Shown in pieces: positions 34,229-42,008 of a stretch of 52,152 bases of DNA. Numbering within the stretch: the first letter of the stretch is position 1; each line of letters begins with the position of its first letter. Below the pieces are notes generated by a model. The model was not told the DNA's origin, did no database searches, and saw only the letters and a program-made list of their open reading frames with translations. The DNA lies in NCBI RefSeq assembly GCF_900218065.1, contig NZ_OBMU01000001.1:553497-605648 (forward strand), written 5' to 3'. Position numbers and translations under genes: made by a program. The DNA comes from Novosphingobium sp. Chol11 (lineage in GTDB: Bacteria; Pseudomonadota; Alphaproteobacteria; Sphingomonadales; Sphingomonadaceae).

Positions 34229-35167
34229 TCAACGCGCATAGGCCGTTCCCGCGATAGCGCGCGCCATGTCGCCGGGGTCGAAGGGGCGCAGATCCTCGAT
34301 CTTCTCTCCCACTCCGATCGCATGGATGGGCAGGCGATATTTCTCGGCCGCCGCGACCAGTACGCCGCCGCGCGCGGTGCCGTCCAGCTTCGTCATGACG
34401 AGGCCGGTGACCTGCGCGACTTCCTTGAAAACTTCGATCTGGCTCAACGCATTCTGTCCGGTGGTGGCATCCAGCACCAACACAACGTCATGGGGTGCAG
34501 CCGGGTTCAACCGGCCGAGCACGCGGCGGATCTTGGCCAGTTCGTCCATCAGCTCGGTCTTGTTCTGCAGGCGGCCGGCGGTGTCGACGATCAGCACGTC
34601 GATACCGGTGGCGGTCGCCTGCTTGACCGCATCGAACACGATACCCGCTGCGTCGCCGCCTTCCTTGCCCGCGACTATGGGGATGCCCAGGCGGTCCGCC
34701 CAGACCTTCAGCTGCCCGATGGCGGCGGCGCGGAAGGTGTCGCCCGCCGCCAGCATCACGCCATAATCCTGCTCCAGGAAATTATTGGCGAGCTTGGCGA
34801 TGGTGGTGGTCTTGCCCGAGCCATTGACGCCGATGACCAGGATGACTTGAGGACGGGGAAAGGCTTCGATCTCCAGCGGGCGGGCGACCGGGGCGAGGAC
34901 CTTCTCGATCTCCTCCGCGATGATCTCGCGCAGATAATCTTCGGTCAGTTCGCGATTGTAGCGGCCTTCGGACAGACGATCGCGCACCCGGGCGGCCATG
35001 GCGGGACCTAAGTCGCTGACGATCAGCGCTTCCTCGATCTCGTCGAGCGTCTGGTCGTCAAGCGCGGCCTTCGTAAAGAGGCCGGTGAGGTTCTCGCCAA
35101 GCTTGTCGGAGGTGCGCTTCAAGCCGCCGAAGAGGCGGTCGCGCCAGCTGGTGCCGGGTTCAGTCAT
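34229..35167 (-). CDS. ftsY: signal recognition particle receptor FtsY
   Basis: 312 aa SRP GTPase receptor. The NG domain has VIGVNGSGKTTTIAKLA (P-loop), AAGDTFRAAA, DVLIVDTAGRLQNK and VMTKLDGTARGG. The acidic A domain of E. coli FtsY is absent, as in many alphaproteobacteria. It overlaps mtaB by 4 nt. Its partner GTPase gene ffh lies 2.5 kb away on the other strand. Confidence 0.97.
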   Translation of the reverse strand: MTEPGTSWRDRLFGGLKRTSDKLGENLTGLFTKAALDDQTLDEIEEALIVSDLGPAMAARVRDRLSEGRYNRELTEDYLREIIAEEIEKVLAPVARPLEIEAFPRPQVILVIGVNGSGKTTTIAKLANNFLEQDYGVMLAAGDTFRAAAIGQLKVWADRLGIPIVAGKEGGDAAGIVFDAVKQATATGIDVLIVDTAGRLQNKTELMDELAKIRRVLGRLNPAAPHDVVLVLDATTGQNALSQIEVFKEVAQVTGLVMTKLDGTARGGVLVAAAEKYRLPIHAIGVGEKIEDLRPFDPGDMARAIAGTAYAR

Positions 35168-36495
35168 TGACGAGCCTCTTGCGCGATCAGCACGCCATTC
35201 TCAAGGCCCGTGATCGTTGCGGACGTGATGGAGGAGGGGGATTGAGGCGCTTCGAAGCGAACCGGGGCGAAATTTTCGGCGTGGCCCGAGAGGCCGTTGC
35301 GCTCGACCAGCACGGATTGGGTGCTGCCGATGAGGCTTTGCAACCATTCCCGGCGTTGCGCCTCGCAGGCCGAACGGAGGCGGGCGGCGCGGGCCTTGAT
35401 GATGGTGCGATCGACTTGCGGCATACGGGAGGCGGGCGTGCCTGCGCGCGGGGAGTAGGGGAAGATATGGCCGTGGACGATGGCGCATTGCTCGACCAGC
35501 CTCAGGCTGTTTTCAAACATCGCTTCATCCTCTGTCGGGAAACCGGCGATGATATCCGCGCCGATGCTGATGGCAGGGCGGGCGGCCTTGAGGCGCTCCA
35601 CGATACGGATTGCGTCGGTGCGCATGTGGCGCCGCTTCATGCGCTTGAGGATCATGTCGTCGCCTGCCTGGAGGGAGAGGTGCAGGTGCGGCATCATGCG
35701 CGGTTCATGCGCGAGAAGCTCGAACAGTCGGTCGTCAATCTCCACGCTGTCGATGGAGGAGAGGCGCAGGCGGGGCAGGGCGGGCACGGCCTTCAATATG
35801 CGTTCGACCAGCAGGCCGAGGGAGGGCGATCCGGGGAGGTCGGGGCCGTAGCTGGTGACATCCACGCCCGTCAGCACGATCTCCTGATAGCCTGCGTCCA
35901 CAAGCTCGCGCGCCTTGTCGATGACGGCGCCTGCGGGCACGGAGCGGCTGTTTCCCCGGCCATAGGGGATGATGCAGAAGGTGCACCGATGGTCGCAGCC
36001 ATTTTGCACTTCGAGGAAGGCGCGGGCATGCTCCGCGAAGGCGCTGGCCATGTGCGGCGCTGTGTCGCGGACGGCCATGATGTCGGAGACTTGGACTTTC
36101 TCCGCTGCCTTCAACACTTCCGTCACCCCAGCGGAGGCTGGGGTCTCATGCGGTGGCGCACGGCGTTGGGCCTGAGATCCCAGCTTCCGCTGGGATGACG
36201 GGTAGTGGGCGGGGTCGAGCTTCTCCCGATTGCCTATTACCGCGTCGACTTCCGCCATTTGGGCGAAGGTTTCCGGTTCCGTCTGTGCCGCGCAGCCGGT
36301 GACCATGATCCTCGCTTCTGGCCGTTCGCGGCGGGCGCGGCGGATGGCCTGACGGGTGTGGCGCACGGCTTCGGCGGTTACCGCGCAGCTGTTGACGACG
36401 ATAAGGTCGTCCTGTTCGCCCGCTATTTCGCGGATGGCTTCGCTTTCCGCGATGTTGAGGCGGCAGCCGAGGGTGATGATCTGCGGCCCGCTCAT
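35164..36495 (-). CDS. mtaB: tRNA t6A37 methylthiotransferase MtaB with an inserted repeat
   Basis: 443 aa radical-SAM enzyme forming ms2t6A in tRNA. The N-terminal MTTase domain has Cys 11 (LGCRLN), 37 (NSCAVT) and 68 (TGCAAQ). The radical-SAM cluster is CDHRCTFC (167, 171, 174), followed by RGNSRSVPAGA. A TRAM-like region closes the protein. Residues about 99-125 (SSQRKLGSQAQRRAPPHE and following) are the translation of palindromic repeat family 1 and fall in the variable linker before VSDIMAVRDTAPH. The frame stays open, so the protein is probably made. It lies 3 nt after dapF. Confidence 0.95.
   Translation of the reverse strand: MSGPQIITLGCRLNIAESEAIREIAGEQDDLIVVNSCAVTAEAVRHTRQAIRRARRERPEARIMVTGCAAQTEPETFAQMAEVDAVIGNREKLDPAHYPSSQRKLGSQAQRRAPPHETPASAGVTEVLKAAEKVQVSDIMAVRDTAPHMASAFAEHARAFLEVQNGCDHRCTFCIIPYGRGNSRSVPAGAVIDKARELVDAGYQEIVLTGVDVTSYGPDLPGSPSLGLLVERILKAVPALPRLRLSSIDSVEIDDRLFELLAHEPRMMPHLHLSLQAGDDMILKRMKRRHMRTDAIRIVERLKAARPAISIGADIIAGFPTEDEAMFENSLRLVEQCAIVHGHIFPYSPRAGTPASRMPQVDRTIIKARAARLRSACEAQRREWLQSLIGSTQSVLVERNGLSGHAENFAPVRFEAPQSPSSITSATITGLENGVLIAQEARQ
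36121..36200. repeat. palindromic repeat family 1, full copy inside mtaB
   Basis: Arms CGTCACCCCAGCGGA (36121-36135) and TCCGCTGGGATGACG (36186-36200) match at 14 of 15 positions as inverted repeats, each with an inner hairpin. The same element lies in intergenic DNA at 34.1, 37.4 and 39.2 kb. Here it is in frame within mtaB. Confidence 0.92.
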
Positions 36496-36498
36496 GCT

Positions 36499-37299
36499 CT
36501 AAAAGCGCGTCCAGTCAGCCTCGCCATCGAAGACGTGGGTGGCGGGGCCGGTCATCATGATGTGACCGCCGGGCTGCCAGTCGATGACGAGATCGCCGCC
36601 GGGCAGCGTGACGCGCGTCGGCCCGCTGACGAGCTTGCGACGGACCGCTGCGACGGCTGTCGCGCAGGCTCCTGTGCCGCAGGCGCGGGTGAGGCCAGCG
36701 CCGCGCTCCCATACGACCAAGCGGATATGATTGTCGCCGATGACCTGCGCGAAGTTCACGTTGACGCGGGCAGGGAAGAGCGGATCGGTCTCGATCATCG
36801 GCCCCAAATGGTCGAAGTTCACACCGTTCATATCGTCAAGGAAGAAGACGACATGCGGATTGCCGACATTGGCGGCGGCGGGGGCGGGAAGGTCTTCCCA
36901 GCTGACGGGCATGGTGAGCGTGTCCATCGCATAGGCGAGCGGAATGGCGTCCCAGTCCAGCCGGGGCGCGCCCATGTCGACGCTGGCGCCACCGTCGACG
37001 GCCTTCGCATCAAGCAGGCCCGCCTTGGTTTCGATCAGGACGTCGCGGCCGACGAAAAGGGGCACGCAGCGGGTGGCGTTGCCGCAGGCTTCGACTTCGC
37101 TGCCATCGCTGTTGAAGATGCGCATCGATACGTCCGCGCGATCGGATTGCCCGATGAGGATGAGCTGATCGCAGCCGATGCCGGCGTGGCGGTCGGCAAT
37201 GGCCTGAGCCCGCGTGGATGTCATATCGACCGCGTCCTCGCGCGCGTCGATCACGACGAAATCATTGCCCAGTCCGTGCATTTTGGAGAAGCGTCCCAT
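36499..37299 (-). CDS. dapF: diaminopimelate epimerase
   Basis: 266 aa enzyme converting LL- to meso-diaminopimelate for lysine and peptidoglycan. The two catalytic Cys are in EACGNATRC and TRACGTGACAT. The start is MGRFSKMHGLGNDFVVIDAR; ATG 37311 four codons upstream is a possible alternative. It is the first gene of the dapF-mtaB-ftsY run. Confidence 0.96.
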   Translation of the reverse strand: MGRFSKMHGLGNDFVVIDAREDAVDMTSTRAQAIADRHAGIGCDQLILIGQSDRADVSMRIFNSDGSEVEACGNATRCVPLFVGRDVLIETKAGLLDAKAVDGGASVDMGAPRLDWDAIPLAYAMDTLTMPVSWEDLPAPAAANVGNPHVVFFLDDMNGVNFDHLGPMIETDPLFPARVNVNFAQVIGDNHIRLVVWERGAGLTRACGTGACATAVAAVRRKLVSGPTRVTLPGGDLVIDWQPGGHIMMTGPATHVFDGEADWTRF

Positions 37300-37373
37300 A
37301 GGCGGGCGCATGTAGGGGCTGTGCGGGAAAAAGGCCAGAGTTGCCGTTTTATCCCAGACCCCGGCAAATCATC

Positions 37374-37451
37374 CGTCATCCCAGCGAAGGCTGGGATCTC
37401 GGGCTGCTTCGGGCGACGTCTCCTGAGATGCCAGCCTTCGCTGGCATGACG
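37374..37451. repeat. palindromic repeat family 1, full copy
   Basis: CGTCATCCCAGCGAAGGCTG and its inverted partner CAGCCTTCGCTGGCATGACG match at 19 of 20 positions and enclose about 36 bp. It is the most symmetric copy in the window, upstream of dapF and ffh. Confidence 0.9.
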
Positions 37452-37587
37452 TTGGGGCGCGGGCTGACGGAGGGAGTTGGCGCGCCGGTTGCATCGCTGC
37501 ACCCTTTCCGCTAAGGGCCACATCGCAATTGGACGGTTCGCCGTTCGATACCCTGACAGATCCATGGCGCTCACAAGGGAGTACCGG

Positions 37588-37680
37588 ATGGACGCTGGCC
37601 GGCGAGGTTTCGCCCGCCGGCGATTTTGTCGTTTGGCGGGGTGGCGCAGTTTTCCGGGCTTTTACGCCCAAATGAGGTGA
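37588..37680 (+). other. possible 30-aa Arg-rich leader peptide upstream of ffh
   Basis: ATG 37588 has AAGGGAG 7 nt upstream and opens a 30-codon frame rich in Arg (MDAGRRGFARRRFCRLAGWR and ten more). Its TGA overlaps the first ATG before ffh. The encoding DNA contains the GCCGGCG hairpin. It might be a translated leader coupled to ffh or a chance frame; there is no homology evidence. Confidence 0.25.
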
Positions 37681-37682
37681 TG

Positions 37683-39152
37683 ATGTTCGATTCGCTAAGC
37701 GATCGTCTGAGCGGGGTATTCGACAAGCTGCGTGGGCGCGGTGCGCTGACGGAGGACGATGTCCGCGCCGCGATGCGCGAGGTGCGAATCGCGCTGTTAG
37801 AGGCTGACGTCGCGCTTCCGGTGGTGCGCCAGTTCGTTGATCAGGCGACCGAACGCGCCGTGGGCAGCGACGTGCTGCGGTCGGTCACGCCGGGCCAGAT
37901 GGTCGTCAAGATCGTCTCGGACACGCTCACCGAAACGCTGGGCGCGGAAACCAGCGACCTTCTGATCGATGTCAGCCCGCCCGCCGTCATCATGATGGTC
38001 GGTCTGCAGGGTTCGGGCAAGACCACCTCTACCGCCAAGATCGCCAAGCGCCTGAAGGAAAAAGAGCGCAAGAAGGTTCTGATGGCGTCGCTCGACGTCC
38101 AGCGTCCGGCGGCGCAGGAACAGCTGGCGGTGCTGGGCACGCAGACCGATGTCGCGACCCTGCCGATCGTGCCGGGCCAGCAGCCGGTCGATATCGCCAA
38201 GCGCGCGCTTCAGGCGGCGAAGCTCCAGGGCTTCGACGTGGTGATGCTCGATACCGCGGGCCGTCTGCACGTCGATCAGGCGCTGATGGATGAGATGAAG
38301 GCGGTGGCGCAAGTCTCCGACCCGGCGGAAATCCTGCTCGTCGTCGACTCGCTGACCGGCCAGGACGCGGTGAACGTCGCGACCAGCTTTACCGCTCAGG
38401 TGCCGCTGACCGGCGTGGTGCTGACCCGCATGGACGGCGATGCGCGCGGCGGTGCGGCGCTGTCGATGCGCGCCGTTACGGGCCGTCCGATCAAATTCGC
38501 GGGCACGGGTGAAAAGCTGGACGCGATCGAGCCTTTCCACCCCGCGCGCGTGGCGCAGCGTATCCTGGGCATGGGCGACGTCGTCAGCCTTGTCGAGAAG
38601 GCGGCAGAGGCTGTCGATGCCGAGGAAGCCGAGAAGCTCGCCAAGAAAATGGCCAAGGGTCAGTTCGACATGAACGACCTGCGCGCGCAGTTGAAGCAGA
38701 TGCAACGCATGGGCGGCCTTGGCGCGCTGGCGGGCATGCTGCCGGGCCTCAAGAAGGCGCAGGCCGCGATGGCGGCGAGCGGCGCCAATGACAAGACGCT
38801 GATCCATCTCGACGCGATGATCGGCTCCATGACGCCCAAGGAGCGGGAGAAGCCCGGCCTGATCAACGCCAAGCGCAAGATCCGCATCGCCAAGGGTGCC
38901 GGCCGCACTGTGCAGGAAGTCAACAAGCTCCTGAAAATGCATCAGGAGATGGAAACGGCGATGAAGAAGATCCGCAAGATGGGCGGATTGAAGGGCCTCG
39001 CCAAGATGTTCACCGGTGGCGGCATGGACAAGCTGATGGGCGGCGCGGGCGGCGCGCCGGACCTTGGCGGGCTCGGTGGATTGGGTGGCCTGGGCGGGGG
39101 TGGCAACATGCCGAACCTGCCGCCGGGCTTTCAGAATTTCATGAAGAAATAG
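37683..39152 (+). CDS. ffh: signal recognition particle protein Ffh
   Basis: 489 aa SRP54 GTPase. The NG domain has VGLQGSGKTTSTAKIA (P-loop), ASLDVQRPAAQEQL, DVVMLDTAGRLHVD and VLTRMDGDARGG. The M domain binds SRP RNA and signal peptides, with LRAQLKQMQRMGGLGALAGM, and ends in a Gly-rich tail. ATG 37683 was chosen because GAGG is 5 nt upstream; ATG 37680 is adjacent. No SRP RNA gene was found in the window. Confidence 0.97.
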   Translation: MFDSLSDRLSGVFDKLRGRGALTEDDVRAAMREVRIALLEADVALPVVRQFVDQATERAVGSDVLRSVTPGQMVVKIVSDTLTETLGAETSDLLIDVSPPAVIMMVGLQGSGKTTSTAKIAKRLKEKERKKVLMASLDVQRPAAQEQLAVLGTQTDVATLPIVPGQQPVDIAKRALQAAKLQGFDVVMLDTAGRLHVDQALMDEMKAVAQVSDPAEILLVVDSLTGQDAVNVATSFTAQVPLTGVVLTRMDGDARGGAALSMRAVTGRPIKFAGTGEKLDAIEPFHPARVAQRILGMGDVVSLVEKAAEAVDAEEAEKLAKKMAKGQFDMNDLRAQLKQMQRMGGLGALAGMLPGLKKAQAAMAASGANDKTLIHLDAMIGSMTPKEREKPGLINAKRKIRIAKGAGRTVQEVNKLLKMHQEMETAMKKIRKMGGLKGLAKMFTGGGMDKLMGGAGGAPDLGGLGGLGGLGGGGNMPNLPPGFQNFMKK

Positions 39153-39154
39153 CC

Positions 39155-39214
39155 CGTCATCCCAGCGAAGGCTGTGATTTCAGGCACAAGATCCCAGCTT
39201 CCGCTGGGATGACG
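39155..39214. repeat. palindromic repeat family 1, full copy
   Basis: Perfect 13-bp inverted arms CGTCATCCCAGCG (39155-39167) and CGCTGGGATGACG (39202-39214). The copy starts 3 nt after the ffh stop and ends 42 nt before rpsP, so it may act as the hairpin ending ffh transcription. Confidence 0.9.
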
Positions 39215-39256
39215 AATTGAAGCTAAGTAGATTAGAGTAGAAAGGTCAAAAACAGC

Positions 39257-39721
39257 ATGGCAACGTCCATTCGTCTTTCGCGCGGTGGTTCCAAGAAGCG
39301 TCCTTATTACCGCATCGTCGTGGCTGACAGCCGCGCCCCGCGTGACGGCAAGTTCATCGAGCGCATCGGCAGCTACAACCCCGTCCTGCCCAAGGGCGAT
39401 GAAAAGCGCGTCGTGATCGACGTCGAGCGCGCGAAGCACTGGGTTGCCGCTGGCGCGCAGCCGACCGATCGCGTTGCCCGTTTCCTGGACGCGGCTGGCG
39501 TGAAGGAACGCGCTGCCCGCAACAACCCGAAGAAGGCTGAGCCGGGCCAGAAGGCCAAGGATCGCGCCGAAGACCGCGCAGCCAAGGCTGCCGAAGCCGC
39601 TGAAGCTGCCGAAGCTGCCAAGGCTGCCGCCGCTGAGGCTGCTGCTGCTCCGGCCGCTGAAGAAGCGCCTGCGGAAGAAGCTGCTCCCGAAGCTGCTGCT
39701 GAAGAGCAGGCGGAAGGCTAA
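39257..39721 (+). CDS. rpsP: ribosomal protein bS16 with Ala/Glu-rich tail
   Basis: 154 aa. Residues 1-85 are canonical bS16 ([33 protein letters not shown]). The last 65 residues are a low-complexity Ala/Glu/Lys helix, as in other alphaproteobacterial S16 proteins. It is the first gene of rpsP-rimM-trmD-rplS; its TAA is followed immediately by the rimM ATG. Confidence 0.97.
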   Translation: MATSIRLSRGGSKKRPYYRIVVADSRAPRDGKFIERIGSYNPVLPKGDEKRVVIDVERAKHWVAAGAQPTDRVARFLDAAGVKERAARNNPKKAEPGQKAKDRAEDRAAKAAEAAEAAEAAKAAAAEAAAAPAAEEAPAEEAAPEAAAEEQAEG

Positions 39722-40333
39722 ATGGGTAATCACCCCTCCCCTTCAGGGGAGGGGCCGGGGGTGGGGGCTGACAATGGCTCCGCGCCCGGCACCCCCCAGC
39801 CCAACCCTTCAACCGAGGCACGTGACTCGGTTGAACCTGAAAGGGAGGGGCCAGCCTCTTCGCGCGCTGTCACTCTGGCCGTCATCATTGGCGCGCATGG
39901 GGTGGCGGGCGAGGTTCGTTTGAAGCTCTTCGGGGAGGGGGTGGAAACCCTCAAATCCTACAAGAGCTTCGACGCTGCGGGCGGCACGCTGACGTTGAAG
40001 TCGGTGCGCCCCGGGCCCAATGGCGCGGTGGCGCGGTTCGCCGAGATCGGCGACCGCACGCAAGCTGAAGCCTTGCGCGGCACGGAACTCACCGTGCCTC
40101 GATCGGCCCTGCCTCCGCTGGAGGAGGGTGAATATTATCATGCCGACCTGATCGGCCTGCCTTGCTTTTCCAGCGATGGCGATGGGCTAGGCAATATCGT
40201 CGCGGTCGAGAATTTCGGCGCTGGCGACATCATCGAGGTCGAGCGGCCGACCGGCAAGCGCTTCATGGCGCCGATGCATGCGGTGACGATCGCGGACGAT
40301 CGCGCGGTGATTGAGGCGGCTTTTGCGGTTTGA
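39722..40333 (+). CDS. rimM: ribosome maturation factor RimM with repeat-derived N-terminus
   Basis: 203 aa protein assisting 30S head assembly with uS19. The conserved core begins at about residue 49 (AVTLAVIIGAHGVAGEVRLK) and continues with the PRC-barrel region EEGEYYHADLIGLPCF and GDIIEVERPTGKRFMAPM. Residues 4-43 are Pro/Gly/Ser-rich and are encoded by a 118-bp inverted-repeat element. ATG 39722 directly abuts the rpsP stop (TAAATG), the expected coupling position, and no other ATG precedes the core, so the extension is probably translated. Confidence 0.93.
   Translation: MGNHPSPSGEGPGVGADNGSAPGTPQPNPSTEARDSVEPEREGPASSRAVTLAVIIGAHGVAGEVRLKLFGEGVETLKSYKSFDAAGGTLTLKSVRPGPNGAVARFAEIGDRTQAEALRGTELTVPRSALPPLEEGEYYHADLIGLPCFSSDGDGLGNIVAVENFGAGDIIEVERPTGKRFMAPMHAVTIADDRAVIEAAFAV
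39733..39850. repeat. 118-bp inverted-repeat element (family 2 type) inside the rimM 5' end
   Basis: Termini CCCCTCCCCTTCAGG (39733-39747) and CCTGAAAGGGAGGGG (39836-39850) are inverted repeats matching at 14 of 15 positions. A second pair, TTCAACCGAG and CTCGGTTGAA (39808-39817, 39826-39835), is perfect. The GGCCGGGGGTGGGGG segment is shared with the GC-rich family 2 copy at 41.9 kb. Confidence 0.85.
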
Positions 40334-40357
40334 GGGATGGGGAACTCCGCCCTCGAG

Positions 40358-40384
40358 CGTCATGCTAACAAGTTCAGCATGACG
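40358..40384. repeat. short palindromic repeat (family 5)
   Basis: CGTCATGCT and AGCATGACG are 9-bp inverted arms around AACAAGTTC, between rimM and the small membrane protein gene. Arms of this type are common intergenic palindromes in sphingomonads as far as I recall. Confidence 0.6.
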
Positions 40385-40403
40385 AAGAACTATCAGGTCC
40401 ATC

Positions 40404-40676
40404 ATGCCCAAAGCCCTCATCGCCCTCTACATGCTGCTGACGGTCGCTGCTGGATGGCGGCTGTTCGGCATGGGCTGGACGCGTGGGCGGAAAGTCGCGG
40501 CGGCCGTGGCATTGGTCGCGCCTTTTCCGATGCTGTTCCTGCTGCCATCGCTGCTGCACCCTGAGCGGCCCTTTGCCGATCTTCAGCGGGGCATCGGCCT
40601 ATCGCTGATCGCCGGGGGTGCGTTGTCGCTATTGGGCGGCATGGCGGCGGCGTGGATGAGGGCACGTCGCGCATGA
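40404..40676 (+). CDS. small two- to three-helix membrane protein of unknown function
   Basis: 90 aa. Hydrophobic stretches are at about 3-20 ([19 protein letters not shown]), 30-48 ([18 protein letters not shown]) and 65-83 ([19 protein letters not shown]). I do not recognise the family. AGG lies upstream of ATG 40404, and its TGA overlaps the trmD ATG (ATGA), so it is translated within the rpsP-rimM-trmD-rplS operon. Its conservation is not known to me. Confidence 0.7.
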   Translation: MPKALIALYMLLTVAAGWRLFGMGWTRGRKVAAAVALVAPFPMLFLLPSLLHPERPFADLQRGIGLSLIAGGALSLLGGMAAAWMRARRA

Positions 40677-41404
40677 GCTTTGCCGCGCAGATCCTGACGC
40701 TTTATCCGGAGATGTTTCCCGGGCCCTTGGGCGTGTCGCTGGCCGGGCGAGCGCTCAGCGAGGGGAAGTGGTCGTGCGATCCGATCCACATCCGCGACTT
40801 TGCGACCGACAAGCATCGGACCGTAGACGATACGCCCGCGGGCGGCGGGGCGGGCATGGTGCTGCGCGCCGACATCCTTGGGCTTGCCATCGACCATGCG
40901 CTGGAAAAGCGGCCCGATCTGCCGGTGATCGCGATGACGCCGCGTGGCAGGCCGATCACGCAAGGCCGCGTGCGGGAACTGGCGGCGGGGCCAGGCGCAA
41001 CGATCCTTTGCGGCAGGTTCGAAGGCTTTGACGAGCGCATTTTCGAAGCGCGGCCTGTCGAGCAGATCAGCATGGGCGACATCATCCTGTCGGGTGGAGA
41101 GATGGGCGCGTTGATGCTGCTGGACGCTTGCATTCGGTTGCTTCCCGGAGTAATGGGCGCGGCTTCCAGTGGGGATGAAGAGAGCTTCGAAAGCGGCCTT
41201 CTCGAATATCCGCACTATACCCGGCCCGCTTTGTGGGAAGGGCGCGCGATCCCTGAAGTGTTGCGATCGGGGGATCATGCGAAGATCGCCGCCTGGCGGA
41301 AACAAAGGGCGGAGGATGACACACGGCTAAGGCGGCCGGACCTTTGGGAACGTCATATCGGCGTTCGGGACCAGCCGCCCTCTGGTGCGCAACGCGAAAA
41401 GTAG
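40673..41404 (+). CDS. trmD: tRNA (guanine-N1)-methyltransferase
   Basis: 243 aa SPOUT methyltransferase making m1G37. It has [14 protein letters not shown], the [15 protein letters not shown] loop, ARGATIL-like [30 protein letters not shown] and [16 protein letters not shown]. The start ATG 40673 overlaps the upstream small gene; a longer frame to 40652 is rejected. Confidence 0.96.
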   Translation: MSFAAQILTLYPEMFPGPLGVSLAGRALSEGKWSCDPIHIRDFATDKHRTVDDTPAGGGAGMVLRADILGLAIDHALEKRPDLPVIAMTPRGRPITQGRVRELAAGPGATILCGRFEGFDERIFEARPVEQISMGDIILSGGEMGALMLLDACIRLLPGVMGAASSGDEESFESGLLEYPHYTRPALWEGRAIPEVLRSGDHAKIAAWRKQRAEDDTRLRRPDLWERHIGVRDQPPSGAQREK

Positions 41405-41416
41405 GACCTAAGTCAA

Positions 41417-41785
41417 ATGAACTTGATCCAGCAGATCGAGGCCGAGAACATCGCGGCTCTCGCCAAGGATATCCCGGAATTCCGCCCCGGTGACACGCTG
41501 CGCGTCGGCGTGAAGGTCATCGAAGGTGACCGCAGCCGCGTCCAGAACTACGAAGGCGTCTGCATCGCCCGCTCCAACAAGGGCATGGGCAGCAACTTCA
41601 CCGTGCGCAAGATTTCGTTCGGTGAAGGCGTGGAGCGCGTATTCCCGCTCTATTCGCCGAACATCGATTCGATCACCGTCGTCCGCCGTGGCGTCGTGCG
41701 TCGTGCGAAGCTCTACTATCTGCGCGGCCGCACCGGCAAGCGCGCTCGTATCGCCGAGCGCCGCGACGTCCGCAGCGAGGATTGA
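41417..41785 (+). CDS. rplS: ribosomal protein bL19
   Basis: 122 aa. It shows [20 protein letters not shown] and [20 protein letters not shown], the usual [16 protein letters not shown], and [19 protein letters not shown]. It is the last gene of the rpsP operon, 12 nt after trmD, and is followed by a strong terminator. Confidence 0.97.
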   Translation: MNLIQQIEAENIAALAKDIPEFRPGDTLRVGVKVIEGDRSRVQNYEGVCIARSNKGMGSNFTVRKISFGEGVERVFPLYSPNIDSITVVRRGVVRRAKLYYLRGRTGKRARIAERRDVRSED

Positions 41786-41816
41786 TTTTCCTCGCGGCTT
41801 GAGGGCCAAGATGAAG

Positions 41817-41849
41817 AGGCGGCGTTCCTGAAGGAGCGCCGCCTTTTTT
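41817..41849 (+). terminator. intrinsic terminator of the rpsP-rplS operon
   Basis: AGGCGGCGTTCC and GGAGCGCCGCCT form a 12-bp stem with one G-T wobble and a TGAA loop, followed by six T residues (41844-41849). Confidence 0.93.
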
Positions 41850-41858
41850 GTGTCTGTT

Positions 41859-41987
41859 CCCCCTCCCGCAGGCGGGAGGGGGTTAGGGGGTGGGGTGAGC
41901 GGAGCGAGCTTTGGGCTGGCTTAGACGAAAATTCGGCGTTGCGCTGGCCCACCCCCGGCCCCTCCCGCCTGCGGGAGGGGAGGAGAG
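41859..41987. repeat. large GC-rich palindromic repeat, family 2
   Basis: Two hairpins, CCCTCCCGCAGGCGGGAGGG (41861-41880) and CCCTCCCGCCTGCGGGAGGG (41960-41979), flank an arm pair GGGGGTGGG and CCCACCCCC. The whole unit is itself an imperfect palindrome of about 125 bp. Shorter relatives lie at 4.2, 39.7 and 52.1 kb. Confidence 0.85.
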
Positions 41988-42008
41988 GCGTTGGCCGATA
42001 GTTTCCCC

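Larger units (their letters stand above)
37300..37682. other. 383-bp divergent region between dapF and ffh
   Basis: It contains one full copy of repeat family 1 (37374-37451), a hairpin GCCGGCG...CGCCGGC at about 37596-37620, and a short 30-codon frame (37588-37680) with a good ribosome site that ends in a TGATG overlap at the ffh start. No other gene is supported. Confidence 0.5.

Noticed and set aside
35164..36495. Frameshifted or broken mtaB because of the repeat insertion
   Set aside because: The frame is continuous through the repeat and both flanking domains keep their cluster Cys, so the gene is scored as intact.
36205..37449. 414-codon plus-strand frame opposite dapF
   Set aside because: It covers dapF and runs into a palindromic repeat at its end; no family resemblance.
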